Positions 24,143 through 31,816 of a stretch of 49,852 nucleotides of DNA are shown in pieces. The notes under the pieces are model-generated. The model saw only the letters and a list, made by a program, of their open reading frames with translations. It did no database searches and was not told where the DNA came from. Positions within the stretch are counted from its first letter, which is position 1; every line of letters starts with the position of its first letter. This DNA is from Hyphomicrobiales bacterium. GTDB taxonomy: Bacteria > Pseudomonadota > Alphaproteobacteria > Rhizobiales > Rhizobiaceae. Both the position numbers and the translations under genes were made by a program. The stretch is taken from positions 1-49,852 of the forward strand of contig UCJH01000050.1 in the NCBI GenBank assembly GCA_900472785.1, written 5' to 3'.

Positions 24143-24601
24143 TTAATTGTCGTCATCCGCGACATTATCCTCGGTGATGTCAAAGATTATTTTTGCCTCA
24201 TCCATAATCTCTTTGAGGTCTTTGTCTGATTTATAATTGTTTGCGACGCCGACCAGCGTCCTAATCAGCGGTATCATCCTGGCTACATCCATCATTGTTG
24301 TCAGACTTAGCCGCGCAAGCTCCCGCTCAAGCTTAGTGGCGTCACCAGAATTCACTTTTTCGGAGACCGCCGACGCTGCTGCGTTGCTATTTTCCATTGC
24401 GTGCTTGGCGACCGCTTGAAACTTCTCAAGCAACTCGCCGCGATGTCCGTCGAACATCAAGCCAATCTGGCACAGACGTCGAATAGCCTCACCGCGTGAT
24501 CTTATCCGATGCTGAAAAGACCAATCGTCGATTTGCGTGACCTCTGAAGAGGTCATCATGATCGGAATGCGCTGGTCTTTCAGTTCTTTATCTTCTGACA
24601 T
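24143..24601 (-). CDS. Ribbon-helix-helix regulator with C-terminal extension (152 aa)
   Basis: From ATG 24601 the protein begins MSEDKELKDQRIPIMMTSSE, then VTQIDDWSFQHRIRSRGEAIRRLCQIGL: one beta strand and two helices as in Arc/CopG-type DNA-binding proteins. Residues about 60-152 are helical, with no recognised fold. The divergent gene at 24708 encodes a short paralogue sharing RIP, DDxSFxHRxRxR and GL. A longer frame back to ATG 24670 overlaps the presumed operator and is less likely. Probable role: repressor or partner in a lysis/lysogeny-like decision of unit C. Confidence 0.7.
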   Translation of the reverse strand: MSEDKELKDQRIPIMMTSSEVTQIDDWSFQHRIRSRGEAIRRLCQIGLMFDGHRGELLEKFQAVAKHAMENSNAAASAVSEKVNSGDATKLERELARLSLTTMMDVARMIPLIRTLVGVANNYKSDKDLKEIMDEAKIIFDITEDNVADDDN

Positions 24602-24626
24602 TCTTTGCGACCCTGTGGATTTACCC

Positions 24627-24687
24627 AACTTGCACAACATTTCAATTGACGCAAGGCGCGATTCGATCATATTAAGTTGTGCAAGTT
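24627..24687. promoter_or_regulatory. 12-bp inverted-repeat operator between divergent RHH genes
   Basis: AACTTGCACAAC (24627-24638) and GTTGTGCAAGTT (24676-24687) are perfect inverted copies, 49 bp centre to centre, in the only gap between the two divergent regulator genes. Each arm lies just upstream of one gene. The inner TTGCAC/GTGCAA is the same half-site as in the replication iterons at 16978-17039; AACTTGCAC is shared over nine bases with iteron 2. Confidence 0.75.
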
Positions 24688-24707
24688 ACGCAACAATGGA
24701 GTCGAAC

Positions 24708-24893
24708 GTGGTTAATGGAGCTAAAAAGACGGAGCGCATCCCCGTAATGTTTGAAAAGGAATTGGTTTGCGAGGTGGATGATTACAGTTTTCGGCATCGC
24801 ATGCGAACGCGTGCAGCGACCTTGCGTCACTTAGTCCGCGTTGGGCTGACGCTGGAAAACAAGGAAAACGAGAAAGGCGAAGCCACGGCCTAG
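24708..24893 (+). CDS. Short ribbon-helix-helix regulator (61 aa), paralogue of the divergent gene
   Basis: GTG 24708 follows GGAG at 24698-24701 with ideal spacing. The upstream in-frame ATG 24696 has no ribosome site, and further upstream the frame runs into the divergent gene. The core TERIPVMFEKELVCEVDDYS and FRHRMRTRAATLRHLVRVGL is a complete ribbon-helix-helix, followed by a short charged tail. It shares RIP-x-M, DD-x-SF-x-HR-x-R-x-R and GL with the protein at 24143-24601. The pair on one operator resembles a two-repressor switch. A hairpin of AAGGCGAAGCC/GGCTTCGCCTT follows (about 24875-24911). Confidence 0.7.
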   Translation: MVNGAKKTERIPVMFEKELVCEVDDYSFRHRMRTRAATLRHLVRVGLTLENKENEKGEATA

Positions 24894-24937
24894 ACAACCG
24901 GCTTCGCCTTTCGTTTGCACCCAGAAAGGAATCTGAA

Positions 24938-25162
24938 ATGCATAATGACGATATAGGAATTACAATCTCGGAGGCAAGAGTTTCCGAAATCATCGACCGC
25001 GTTGACCGTTGTGTAGACTCGCTTCGTTGTGTCTGGCTGGCGCTCAGGGCTGAGCGCGAAATGCTCGACGATGAAAACATGGTGAAGGTTCGCGCCGTCC
25101 TCGACGACGCGATTAAAAACATCGAAGAGCCGGATTTGTGGCTGCGTGGGAGGGCTGCGTAA
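24938..25162 (+). CDS. Hypothetical helical protein (74 aa)
   Basis: ATG 24938 with AGAAAGGAATCTGAA upstream. The product (MHNDDIGITISEARVSEIID, then RVDRCVDSLRCVWLALRAER) is one long amphipathic helix followed by a second, with LDDAIKNIEEPDLWLRGRAA at the end. It is soluble and could be a coiled-coil. Its stop overlaps the next start (TAATG), so the two are coupled. Family unknown. Confidence 0.65.
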   Translation: MHNDDIGITISEARVSEIIDRVDRCVDSLRCVWLALRAEREMLDDENMVKVRAVLDDAIKNIEEPDLWLRGRAA

Positions 25163-25695
25163 TGCTCAAGGCTCCTCTTTCCCGTCGCACTTTCCTTCAG
25201 TTCACTGCCGCTGCTTCCGCAGCTACGCTCCCGGCTGCTGCCGAGGCTGCCTTTGGCAACGTTGAAAGCGTACCACTAACCGACGAGCAGGCGCTCGACG
25301 CCTGCATAGGTCAGCTGAAAAACATCCTCGCTCGCATGCATCCCTTGGCGGAGCCTGCGGCGCACTGGGCTCGCAGCCAAGACGATGGCGGGTTCTGGTT
25401 CACCCTGAGGGCGTCGCCGGCCTTCCAAGAATTTGATGGCGATGGGCTCTATATGCTGAGCTGCGATGGCTATCGGGTTCCGTACTGGCTTCAAGCCGCA
25501 TTCCAAAAAAACGCCAATGGCGAAGTCGTGAACCAACATTTCTGGGGCTATCAGTGGATCGACAACCCGTTCGATGGCGGGGAGCAATACTTTGCCGAGC
25601 CGCGGTACTTTGGCGAGCCCAGCATTATCCGAAAGCTCGACATGCCGGATGGCATCACGAGCGACGACGTTCCCTTTGGGTTTGCGAGGTACTAA
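25162..25695 (+). CDS. Tat-exported hypothetical protein (177 aa) in a mobile element
   Basis: ATG 25162 overlaps the preceding stop; GGAGGG lies upstream. The N-terminus MLKAPLSRRTFLQFTAAASA is a textbook twin-arginine signal (SRRTFLQF), with a hydrophobic stretch and a probable AEA cleavage site near residue 30. The mature part is acidic with many aromatic residues (GGFWFTLRASPAFQEFDGDG, then YMLSCDGYRVPYW). I recognise no enzyme family and see no metal-binding motif. It is the only exported protein in unit C and may alter the host envelope, for instance as a superinfection-exclusion moron; this is inference. Confidence 0.7.
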   Translation: MLKAPLSRRTFLQFTAAASAATLPAAAEAAFGNVESVPLTDEQALDACIGQLKNILARMHPLAEPAAHWARSQDDGGFWFTLRASPAFQEFDGDGLYMLSCDGYRVPYWLQAAFQKNANGEVVNQHFWGYQWIDNPFDGGEQYFAEPRYFGEPSIIRKLDMPDGITSDDVPFGFARY

Positions 25696-25697
25696 CG

Positions 25698-25886
25698 ATG
25701 GCGCGACTTGTTCCGTTCAAGCAGGCTGACGTTGCCCGCGCCGTCAAAGGCGCCATCAGCGGTGGCTTAGCTGTGGGCCGCGTAGAGATTGATCCGGTTT
25801 CCGGCCGCATCATCCTCAGCGCTTCTGAAGCAAAAGTCGAAACTGAGAACGCTCTCGATACATGGATGAAATCTCATGCGAGTTAG
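25698..25886 (+). CDS. Small pre-integrase protein (62 aa)
   Basis: ATG 25698, two nucleotides after the Tat-protein stop. MARLVPFKQADVARAVKGAI, then AVGRVEIDPVSGRIILSASE: a short helix and two strands. Small proteins of this type are commonly found just upstream of tyrosine integrases in rhizobial prophages, and may be excisionase-like or simply conserved companions. It overlaps the integrase start by 11 bp, so the two are co-transcribed. Confidence 0.7.
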   Translation: MARLVPFKQADVARAVKGAISGGLAVGRVEIDPVSGRIILSASEAKVETENALDTWMKSHAS

Positions 25887-26907
25887 GCTCAAAGGCATCA
25901 ACAAGGTAAAGACTAAACTCTCTGACGGCACGCCGGTCGTGTACTACTACGCATGGAAAGGCGGCCCGCGTTTGCCGGGATCTCCGGGCGATCACGAGTT
26001 CAATGGAGCGTACAACGCTGCCATTGCGAAGAAAGTTCAGCCCCCATCGGGGGCTATTTTCTCAATCCTGATGGCCTTCCAAGGTAGCAGCGAATGGAGC
26101 GACCTCGCCCCTCGTACTCAGAAAGACTACATCGGCCTCATCAAGATCATCGAGAAGAAGTTCGGCGATTTTCCATTGTCGGCTTTGAGCGATCGTCGGA
26201 CGCGCGGTGTGTTCATGGCGTGGCGCGATGAAAGGGCGAAGGCCTCTCGTCGTCAAGCCGATTATGGGTGGCAGGTTCTCGCGCGCATTCTATCGTGGGC
26301 TCATGGTCGTGGCCTCGTGATCAGTAACCCCTGTGAGAAGGGTGGGCGGCTCTACCGAGGTACCCGGGCGGAAAATGTATGGACCGATGCTGATGAGGCA
26401 GCCTTCCTGGCTTCAGCTCCATCGCATCTCCATCTGCCATTGTTGTTGGCTCTATGGACCGGCCAGCGTCAAGGCGATCTGCTCAATCTCGCGTGGACGC
26501 AGTATGACGGCGAGCGCATCCGGCTAAGACAGGGAAAAACTGGAACTCGCGTGGTTATCCCGGTTGGCGCGCCACTAAAAGCCGCCCTAGAAACTGCTCG
26601 GAAGAAACAGGGAACCGTTCTCTTAAACAGCGATGGTGACGTGTGGACTTCGGACGGCTTCCGCTCGTCTTGGCGTAAGGCCTGCATTGCGGCTGGCGTC
26701 ACTGGCGTGACCTTCAATGACCTCCGGGGCACTGCGGTCACGCGTCTCGCTTTGTCCGGATGCACCTTGCCTGAGATCGCGACGATCACCGGCCATAGCC
26801 TGCGTGACGTGAATGCAATCCTCGATACTCACTACCTCAACCGTGACAGTGAGCTCGGTGACAATGCCATTCGGAAGCTCGAACAGAGAACAAAGTTTCC
26901 CAAATGA
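25876..26907 (+). CDS. Tyrosine integrase of unit C
   Basis: 343 aa. An N-terminal arm-binding-like segment (KTKLSDGTPVVYYYAWKGGP) is followed by a core-binding SAM-like domain (about 70-160) and the catalytic domain. Catalytic residues: R198 (TGQRQGDL), K221 (QGKTGTR), N281-x-x-R284 (TFNDLRGTAVTRL; Asn replaces the usual His), H307 (ITGHS) and the nucleophile Y320 (DTHYLN). It ends 57 bp from the tRNA-Gln 3' end, the position expected for an integrase that recombines the 47-bp repeat. It should catalyse insertion and excision of the whole 16273-27011 unit. Confidence 0.93.
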   Translation: MRVRLKGINKVKTKLSDGTPVVYYYAWKGGPRLPGSPGDHEFNGAYNAAIAKKVQPPSGAIFSILMAFQGSSEWSDLAPRTQKDYIGLIKIIEKKFGDFPLSALSDRRTRGVFMAWRDERAKASRRQADYGWQVLARILSWAHGRGLVISNPCEKGGRLYRGTRAENVWTDADEAAFLASAPSHLHLPLLLALWTGQRQGDLLNLAWTQYDGERIRLRQGKTGTRVVIPVGAPLKAALETARKKQGTVLLNSDGDVWTSDGFRSSWRKACIAAGVTGVTFNDLRGTAVTRLALSGCTLPEIATITGHSLRDVNAILDTHYLNRDSELGDNAIRKLEQRTKFPK

Positions 26908-26964
26908 GCGCCCAAATGTTCCAAGCTGTTCTAAATGAAGAGAGAAAAAACGCTGTGAATACAG

Positions 26965-27038
26965 TGGCTGGGGAACCTGGATTCGAACCAGGACTAACGG
27001 AGTCAGAGTCCGTGGGTCTACCGTTAACCTATTCCCCA
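26965..27038 (-). tRNA. tRNA-Gln (anticodon CUG)
   Basis: The 74-nt gene reads from TGGGGAA at 27038 and folds as a cloverleaf. The acceptor stem TGGGGAA pairs with TTCCCCA, the anticodon stem ACGGA/TCCGT encloses loop CTCTGAC with anticodon CTG, and the T arm CCTGGTTCGAATCCAGG is canonical. CCA is encoded. Its 3' 47 bp (26965-27011) are the att site of unit C. The integrated element supplies the 3' half, so the tRNA remains intact. Confidence 0.97.
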
Positions 27039-27131
27039 ACGCTGCATGGGCGAACATCGCCGTCCAGCCGGTGTGCCGGGCTTATAAACAAAAGAACGCC
27101 GGATGCAAATAGATTTTTAGGAAAAATTCAA

Positions 27132-27169
27132 GTGCGCCGATAAAGCCGATAAATAGGTGCGCCGATAAA
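27132..27169. repeat. 13-bp direct repeat in the tRNA-ppx gap
   Basis: GTGCGCCGATAAA occurs at 27132-27144 and 27157-27169, 25 bp apart; a looser copy (GAGCGCTGATAAA) lies near 27243. The 275-bp gap between the tRNA and ppx carries no supported gene. The repeat may be part of the ppx promoter region. Confidence 0.35.
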
Positions 27170-27313
27170 ACCTGCGGCAAAGCCGTTTCATCCGGATTTC
27201 CGCAATTTCGGCTTTGCGCAAAAAGAATTTGGCGAAATGGGGGAGCGCTGATAAAGTCGGTCCAACGAAAATCAAGAGAGCGCCTTGAGCGGCATATCGT
27301 TCCGCGCGGCGCA

Positions 27314-28951
27314 ATGGACAAGCACGTGAGAGACCCCGACAGCGGCGAACAGCCGTCCGTTCCCGGGGCGTCGGCAGCAGGTCGTAACGATGGGCAACAG
27401 GTGTCCCGTTCCGGCAAGGGCAAGCGCAGACGGCGCAACGCGTCGCGCATGGCTTCTGCGAATGTCAGCCCATCCGGCATTGCCGGTGAGGCAGGGCGTC
27501 CCGAAATGCATGAGACCGGCGAGCCGGTGCGCAAGCGCAAGCGTCGCCGCCGCTCGAAATCCGGACATGGTACACCTTCATCGGCAAACGGACAGCCGTC
27601 GTCTGGCGCAATCGCGTCCGGCATTTCCGCGGATGAGGGACAGCACAAACCGGCCACCGGGCCCCGCCCCAATCCCGGCGAGAACAAGGGGCCGCATCAC
27701 GGCAAGAAGAAGCGCAACCGGCGCGGCCTGCAAGGGCGGCCGCTGGCCAATGGCGAAAAGCCGCAGGCCGCAACCGCTGCCGAACGGCCAAAGGCTTTGC
27801 AGCCGGCTGTTGTCGCAGATGACAGGAAGGCGCATGCCCATCCCGGTTTCGAGGGATGGCGCAACACGCCTGCGCCGGCTTTGTCGCAAAGTTCGGAGAT
27901 GGCGGTGCCCCTCTATGCTGCCCTCGATCTCGGCACCAACAATTGCCGTCTCCTGATCGCGCAGCCGACGCGGCCGGGGCAGTTCCGGGTGGTCGATGCG
28001 TTTTCGCGGATCGTGCGGCTTGGCGAAGGTCTTGGCGCCTCCGGTCGTCTGTCGCCCGAGGCGATGGACCGCTCGATCGAGGCGCTGAAGATCTGCGCGG
28101 CCAAGCTCAAGATGCGCGATATCCGTCGCAGCCGGCTGATTGCCACGGAAGCCGCCCGCGCCGCGGTCAATGGCGAGGAATTCCTGGAGCGCGTGCTCAG
28201 CGAAACGGGGCTGGAACTCGAGATCATCAACCGTGAGACGGAGGCGCGTCTGGCAGTGTCCGGCTGTTCGTCGCTCGTTGGCCGCGATACGAAATCGGTG
28301 GTGCTCTTCGATATCGGCGGCGGGTCTTCGGAAATCGCGGTCATCAAGATCGGCGACAACCGTTCGAGCCGGCTGGCCAACCATATCACGCACTGGACCT
28401 CGCTGCCGGTCGGCGTCGTGACGCTTTCGGAGCGCCATGGCGGCGAGGATGTCACGCCGGACGGTTTCGAGGCGATGGTGCGCGAGGTCGAGGGCATGCT
28501 GGCGCGCTTCGACTGTCCGGCGATCGACGCGCTCGGCAGCGGCGAGACCGGTTTCCACCTGATCGGAACATCCGGAACGGTGACGACACTGGCCGGCGTG
28601 CATCTCGACCTGCCGCGCTACGACCGGCGCAAGGTCGATGGCCTCTGGCTGTCGGACGACGAAGTGAGCGCCATGCAGGCGCGGCTCCTCTCCTGGGATT
28701 TCACGGCGCGTGCCGCCAATCCCTGCATCGGTCCGGACCGGGCGGATCTGGTTCTCGCCGGCTGCGCCATTCTGGAGGCCATTCGCCGTCGCTGGCCGTC
28801 GGAGCGCATGCGCGTCGCCGACCGTGGCCTGCGCGAAGGCCTGCTCACCGACATGATGGCCGATGACGGCGCCTGGCGGCGAGGCCGCCCGCGCCGGTTC
28901 CCCCGCGGCCAACAGGCGCAGCAGGGCGCCCACGAAGGAAACAAGTCATGA
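27314..28951 (+). CDS. ppx: Exopolyphosphatase/Ppx-GppA family with long basic N-terminal extension
   Basis: 545 aa. Residues 196 onward are the catalytic actin-like fold: [59 protein letters not shown], the phosphate-binding [15 protein letters not shown] and [20 protein letters not shown]. The enzyme degrades polyphosphate or converts pppGpp to ppGpp. The first 195 residues are low-complexity with runs of Lys and Arg ([24 protein letters not shown]), probably disordered and able to bind polyphosphate or RNA. The gene overlaps rlmE (ATGA), a linkage typical of Rhizobiaceae. The ribosome site of ATG 27314 is weak, so an internal start remains possible. Confidence 0.88.
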   Translation: MDKHVRDPDSGEQPSVPGASAAGRNDGQQVSRSGKGKRRRRNASRMASANVSPSGIAGEAGRPEMHETGEPVRKRKRRRRSKSGHGTPSSANGQPSSGAIASGISADEGQHKPATGPRPNPGENKGPHHGKKKRNRRGLQGRPLANGEKPQAATAAERPKALQPAVVADDRKAHAHPGFEGWRNTPAPALSQSSEMAVPLYAALDLGTNNCRLLIAQPTRPGQFRVVDAFSRIVRLGEGLGASGRLSPEAMDRSIEALKICAAKLKMRDIRRSRLIATEAARAAVNGEEFLERVLSETGLELEIINRETEARLAVSGCSSLVGRDTKSVVLFDIGGGSSEIAVIKIGDNRSSRLANHITHWTSLPVGVVTLSERHGGEDVTPDGFEAMVREVEGMLARFDCPAIDALGSGETGFHLIGTSGTVTTLAGVHLDLPRYDRRKVDGLWLSDDEVSAMQARLLSWDFTARAANPCIGPDRADLVLAGCAILEAIRRRWPSERMRVADRGLREGLLTDMMADDGAWRRGRPRRFPRGQQAQQGAHEGNKS

Positions 28952-29730
28952 CGAAACCTCCGATCGGTGGAAACCGCACCGGCCGCAAGCTTGGCCAGAA
29001 GGTCAAGAAGGGCAAGCTGAAGGCGTCGTCGCGGCGCTGGATCGAGCGCCACATCAACGATCCCTATGTCCAGCGCGCACAGCTGGAAGGGTATCGCGCA
29101 CGCGCGGCCTTCAAGCTTCTGGAGATCGACGAGAAGCACAAGATCCTCTCCGGGGCGAAGCGCATCATCGACCTCGGAGCTGCGCCCGGCAGCTGGTCGC
29201 AGATCGCCGCAAAGGTCACCAACTCGACGGATGCCGATCCGAAGGTGGTGGCGATCGACTTTCTCGAGCTTGATCCGCTTGCCGGCGTGCACATCCTGCA
29301 GCTCGATTTCCTCGATCCGTCGGCGCCGGACAAGCTGATGGCTGCCCTTGGGGGCACGCCGGACCTGGTGCTGTCCGACATGGCGGCGCCGACCACCGGC
29401 CATCGGCAGACGGACCACATCCGCACCATGCATCTCTGCGAAGTCGCCGCCTATTTCGCCATCGACGTTCTGGCCGAGGGCGGGCATTTTCTGGCAAAGA
29501 CCTTTCAGGGCGGCGCAGAGCGCGAATTGCTGACCCTGCTCAAGCAGAATTTCAAGCAGGTCATCCATGTGAAGCCGGCCGCGTCGCGGGCTGAATCGGT
29601 GGAGATGTTCCTGCTCGCCAAACACTTCAAGGGACGCGACCCAAGCCGCCCGACGCGGCCGGATTTCGACGCGCAAAGCGATGACGATATGTATGATGCC
29701 CGCGAGCTTGTCGCACGTGACGAGGATTGA
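28948..29730 (+). CDS. rlmE: 23S rRNA 2'-O-uridine methyltransferase RlmE (FtsJ)
   Basis: 260 aa; methylates U2552 of 23S rRNA during late 50S assembly, using SAM. The basic N-terminus ([19 protein letters not shown]) binds RNA. The SAM site is DLGAAPGSW (75-83), and the catalytic tetrad is K56 (AFKLLEI), D144 (LSDMAAP), K184 (LAKTFQGG) and E216 (RAESVEMF), all present. A C-terminal acidic tail ([13 protein letters not shown]) is common in rhizobial homologues. It is translationally coupled to ppx. Confidence 0.95.
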   Translation: MTKPPIGGNRTGRKLGQKVKKGKLKASSRRWIERHINDPYVQRAQLEGYRARAAFKLLEIDEKHKILSGAKRIIDLGAAPGSWSQIAAKVTNSTDADPKVVAIDFLELDPLAGVHILQLDFLDPSAPDKLMAALGGTPDLVLSDMAAPTTGHRQTDHIRTMHLCEVAAYFAIDVLAEGGHFLAKTFQGGAERELLTLLKQNFKQVIHVKPAASRAESVEMFLLAKHFKGRDPSRPTRPDFDAQSDDDMYDARELVARDED

Positions 29731-29733
29731 CGG

Positions 29734-30120
29734 ATGCTTCTATACATCACACTGGGCAGCAATGATCTTTCGCGTGCGAAAACATTCTACGACGCGGCAC
29801 TTGGCACCCTCGGGATGGTGCGCCGGGTGACCGATGAGGTGGAGATCGGCTATGGGGCGCCGACGGATACGCGCACCCGCCTCTGGGTCGTGACACCCTA
29901 TGACCAAAATCCGGCGACGATCGGCAACGGTTCGATGTTGGCGCTGGAGGCGGACAGCAGGGCAACGGTCGATGCCTTCTATGCCGCCGCGATGGCCAAT
30001 GGCGGCACGGATGAGGGAAAGCCCGGCCTTCGTCCGTATCATGCGGATTTTTATGCTGCCTATGTTCGCGATCCCGATGGCAACAAGCTCTCGGCGGTAC
30101 ACGAAACCGCGCCGGTCTAA
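29734..30120 (+). CDS. VOC (glyoxalase/bleomycin-resistance fold) protein
   Basis: 128 aa, three nucleotides after rlmE, so in the same operon. LLYITLGSNDLSRAKTFYDA opens the beta-alpha-beta-beta-beta fold, followed by the second module (MLALEADSRATVDAFYAAAM and FYAAYVRDPDGNKLSAVHET). The metal ligand pattern is incomplete: no His at the first position (YITLGS), whereas the terminal Glu region is replaced by HET. Substrate unknown; members are lyases, dioxygenases or resistance proteins. Confidence 0.88.
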   Translation: MLLYITLGSNDLSRAKTFYDAALGTLGMVRRVTDEVEIGYGAPTDTRTRLWVVTPYDQNPATIGNGSMLALEADSRATVDAFYAAAMANGGTDEGKPGLRPYHADFYAAYVRDPDGNKLSAVHETAPV

Positions 30121-30210
30121 AGAAATGCGCCCCACCGGCGCGCTCCGAATAGGGCGAAGCTCCTATCCTGCAATTCCATTTTCCGTGTTAGGCCTAAGAA
30201 AGGCCGGTGA

Positions 30211-31623
30211 TCACTTCACGCCCGTTATCGTCTCGCTTTCCGGGGCGGCCAGCCGGTGTCCCGAGACGGCTGAGCCGGCGTTCTTGGCCATGGTGACGAA
30301 GGGGATGATCGCTGTCAGCGTAAAGATGGCGATGATCATGAAAGCGATCTGGAAATCGCGTAGTTCCAGCGGCGATCCGGTCAGCGTGGTCTCGATTTCA
30401 AGAATGGCCCCGGCGACCGCGACGCCCATCGCAAGGCTGATCTGCTGCAAGACAGCGCTCATCGATGTCGCCTTGCTGGCATCGGCGTCGTCGATATCCG
30501 CAAAGGAAAGCGCGTTGACGCTGGTGAAGAAGAAGGACCGCGCAAAGCCCGCCAGAAGCAGCATGAAGGCCATGACCAGATAGGGCGTGGCCGGCGTGAA
30601 CAGCCCGTTGACGAAGGTCAAGGCGGAGCCAGCCAGAGCTGCGATCATCAGAGTGGTTCGGAAACCGGCGAAAACCAGCACGCGCTTGGCGAAAAATTTC
30701 GTCGTCAGGGCGCCGATCGCGCCGACGAAGGTGATCATCCCGGACTGGAACGGGGTCAGGCCGAAGCCGACCTGCAGCATCAACGGCATCAGGAACGGGA
30801 TAGCTCCGATGGAGATTCGGAACAGCGTACCGCCGATCGCGGCCGCCCGGAAGGCGCTGTCCTTGAACAGGTCGAGGTCGAGCAGCGGCGCCGGGTGGCG
30901 GCGCGCATGGCGCACGTACAGACACCCGCAGGCGAGGCCGACGACGACTGCAACAGCGCCGATAACCGGTGGCAGGGCCGGCAGGCTCATCACCGACAGG
31001 CCGAACATCGTGCCCGAGGCTGCGATGGCGCTGAGGAAAAAGCCGGTGATGTCGATCGGTGGCGGGGCTGCACTTTTGATCTCCGGCAGGTAGGCGCCCG
31101 ACAGGAAATAGCCGGCGATGCCGATCGGCACGTTGATCAGAAAGATCCAATGCCAGGAAAAGTAGGTGGTGATGAAGCCGCCGAGCGGCGGCCCGGCAAG
31201 CGGCCCGACAAGCGCCGGGATCGTCAGGAGTGCCATGGCGCCGACCAGTTCGCTGCGCTGCGTCGAGCGCACCAGGACGAGACGGGCGACAGGCGTCATC
31301 ATCGCGCCGCCCATGCCCTGCAGAAAGCGCGAGACGACGAAGGCGATCAGGCTGCCGGAAAAGGCGCAGAGGATCGAGCCGGCCACGAAAACGAGGATCG
31401 CCATGCGGAAGATGCGCTTGGCTCCGAACCGGTCGGCCATCCAGCCGCTGAGCGGAATAAAGATGGCGAGCGAGACCATATAGGAGGTGAGTGCCAGCTT
31501 CAGGGTGATCGGCCCGACGCCGAGATCATGGGCGATTGCGGGGAGGGAGGTGGCGATGACCGTCGAGTCCATCTGCTCCATGAAAAGAGCGACGGCAAGG
31601 ATCATCGGGACAATACGGTTCAT
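30211..31623 (-). CDS. MFS drug exporter (DHA2/EmrB-type)
   Basis: 470 aa, many hydrophobic spans and no soluble domain. The MFS loop motif is GWMADRFGAKRIFRMAIL after the second span, and the antiporter motif (ALVGPLAGPPLGGFIT) lies in the fifth. MEQMDSTVIATSLPAIAHDL in the first span is the D1 motif of drug:H+ antiporters. Start ATG 31623 (MNRIVPMIL) is preferred; a frame back to 31701 adds a Pro-rich stretch without a ribosome site. Substrate not predictable. A divergent metallo-hydrolase gene begins 193 bp away. Confidence 0.9.
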   Translation of the reverse strand: MNRIVPMILAVALFMEQMDSTVIATSLPAIAHDLGVGPITLKLALTSYMVSLAIFIPLSGWMADRFGAKRIFRMAILVFVAGSILCAFSGSLIAFVVSRFLQGMGGAMMTPVARLVLVRSTQRSELVGAMALLTIPALVGPLAGPPLGGFITTYFSWHWIFLINVPIGIAGYFLSGAYLPEIKSAAPPPIDITGFFLSAIAASGTMFGLSVMSLPALPPVIGAVAVVVGLACGCLYVRHARRHPAPLLDLDLFKDSAFRAAAIGGTLFRISIGAIPFLMPLMLQVGFGLTPFQSGMITFVGAIGALTTKFFAKRVLVFAGFRTTLMIAALAGSALTFVNGLFTPATPYLVMAFMLLLAGFARSFFFTSVNALSFADIDDADASKATSMSAVLQQISLAMGVAVAGAILEIETTLTGSPLELRDFQIAFMIIAIFTLTAIIPFVTMAKNAGSAVSGHRLAAPESETITGVK

Positions 31624-31816
31624 GCGGACTGGCCTTGGGAATGCGGCAGAGGACGACGGAAGATAGGGCTTTGCCGGCAAAAGTCGCCGACTGGCGCTCA
31701 ATTTGCGATCACATCCGTGTGAGGGCCGCTGCCATTGCCTGTCAAGACGCTAGATGTTGCCTTGCGCTGCGCGACGCACATCTCTCTCATCGCGGCGATA
31801 ACCGCTGGAGGCACCT

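Noticed and set aside
16273..27011. Complete prophage
   Set aside because: Too short, and no terminase, portal, protease, tail-tube, tape-measure or lysis genes are visible.
26904..27143. Plus-strand frame across the tRNA
   Set aside because: It overlaps the tRNA-Gln gene; its middle is simply the antisense of the tRNA.
27578..28933. 451-codon minus-strand frame opposite ppx
   Set aside because: Antisense shadow of a GC-rich gene. Ppx motifs are unambiguous on the plus strand.
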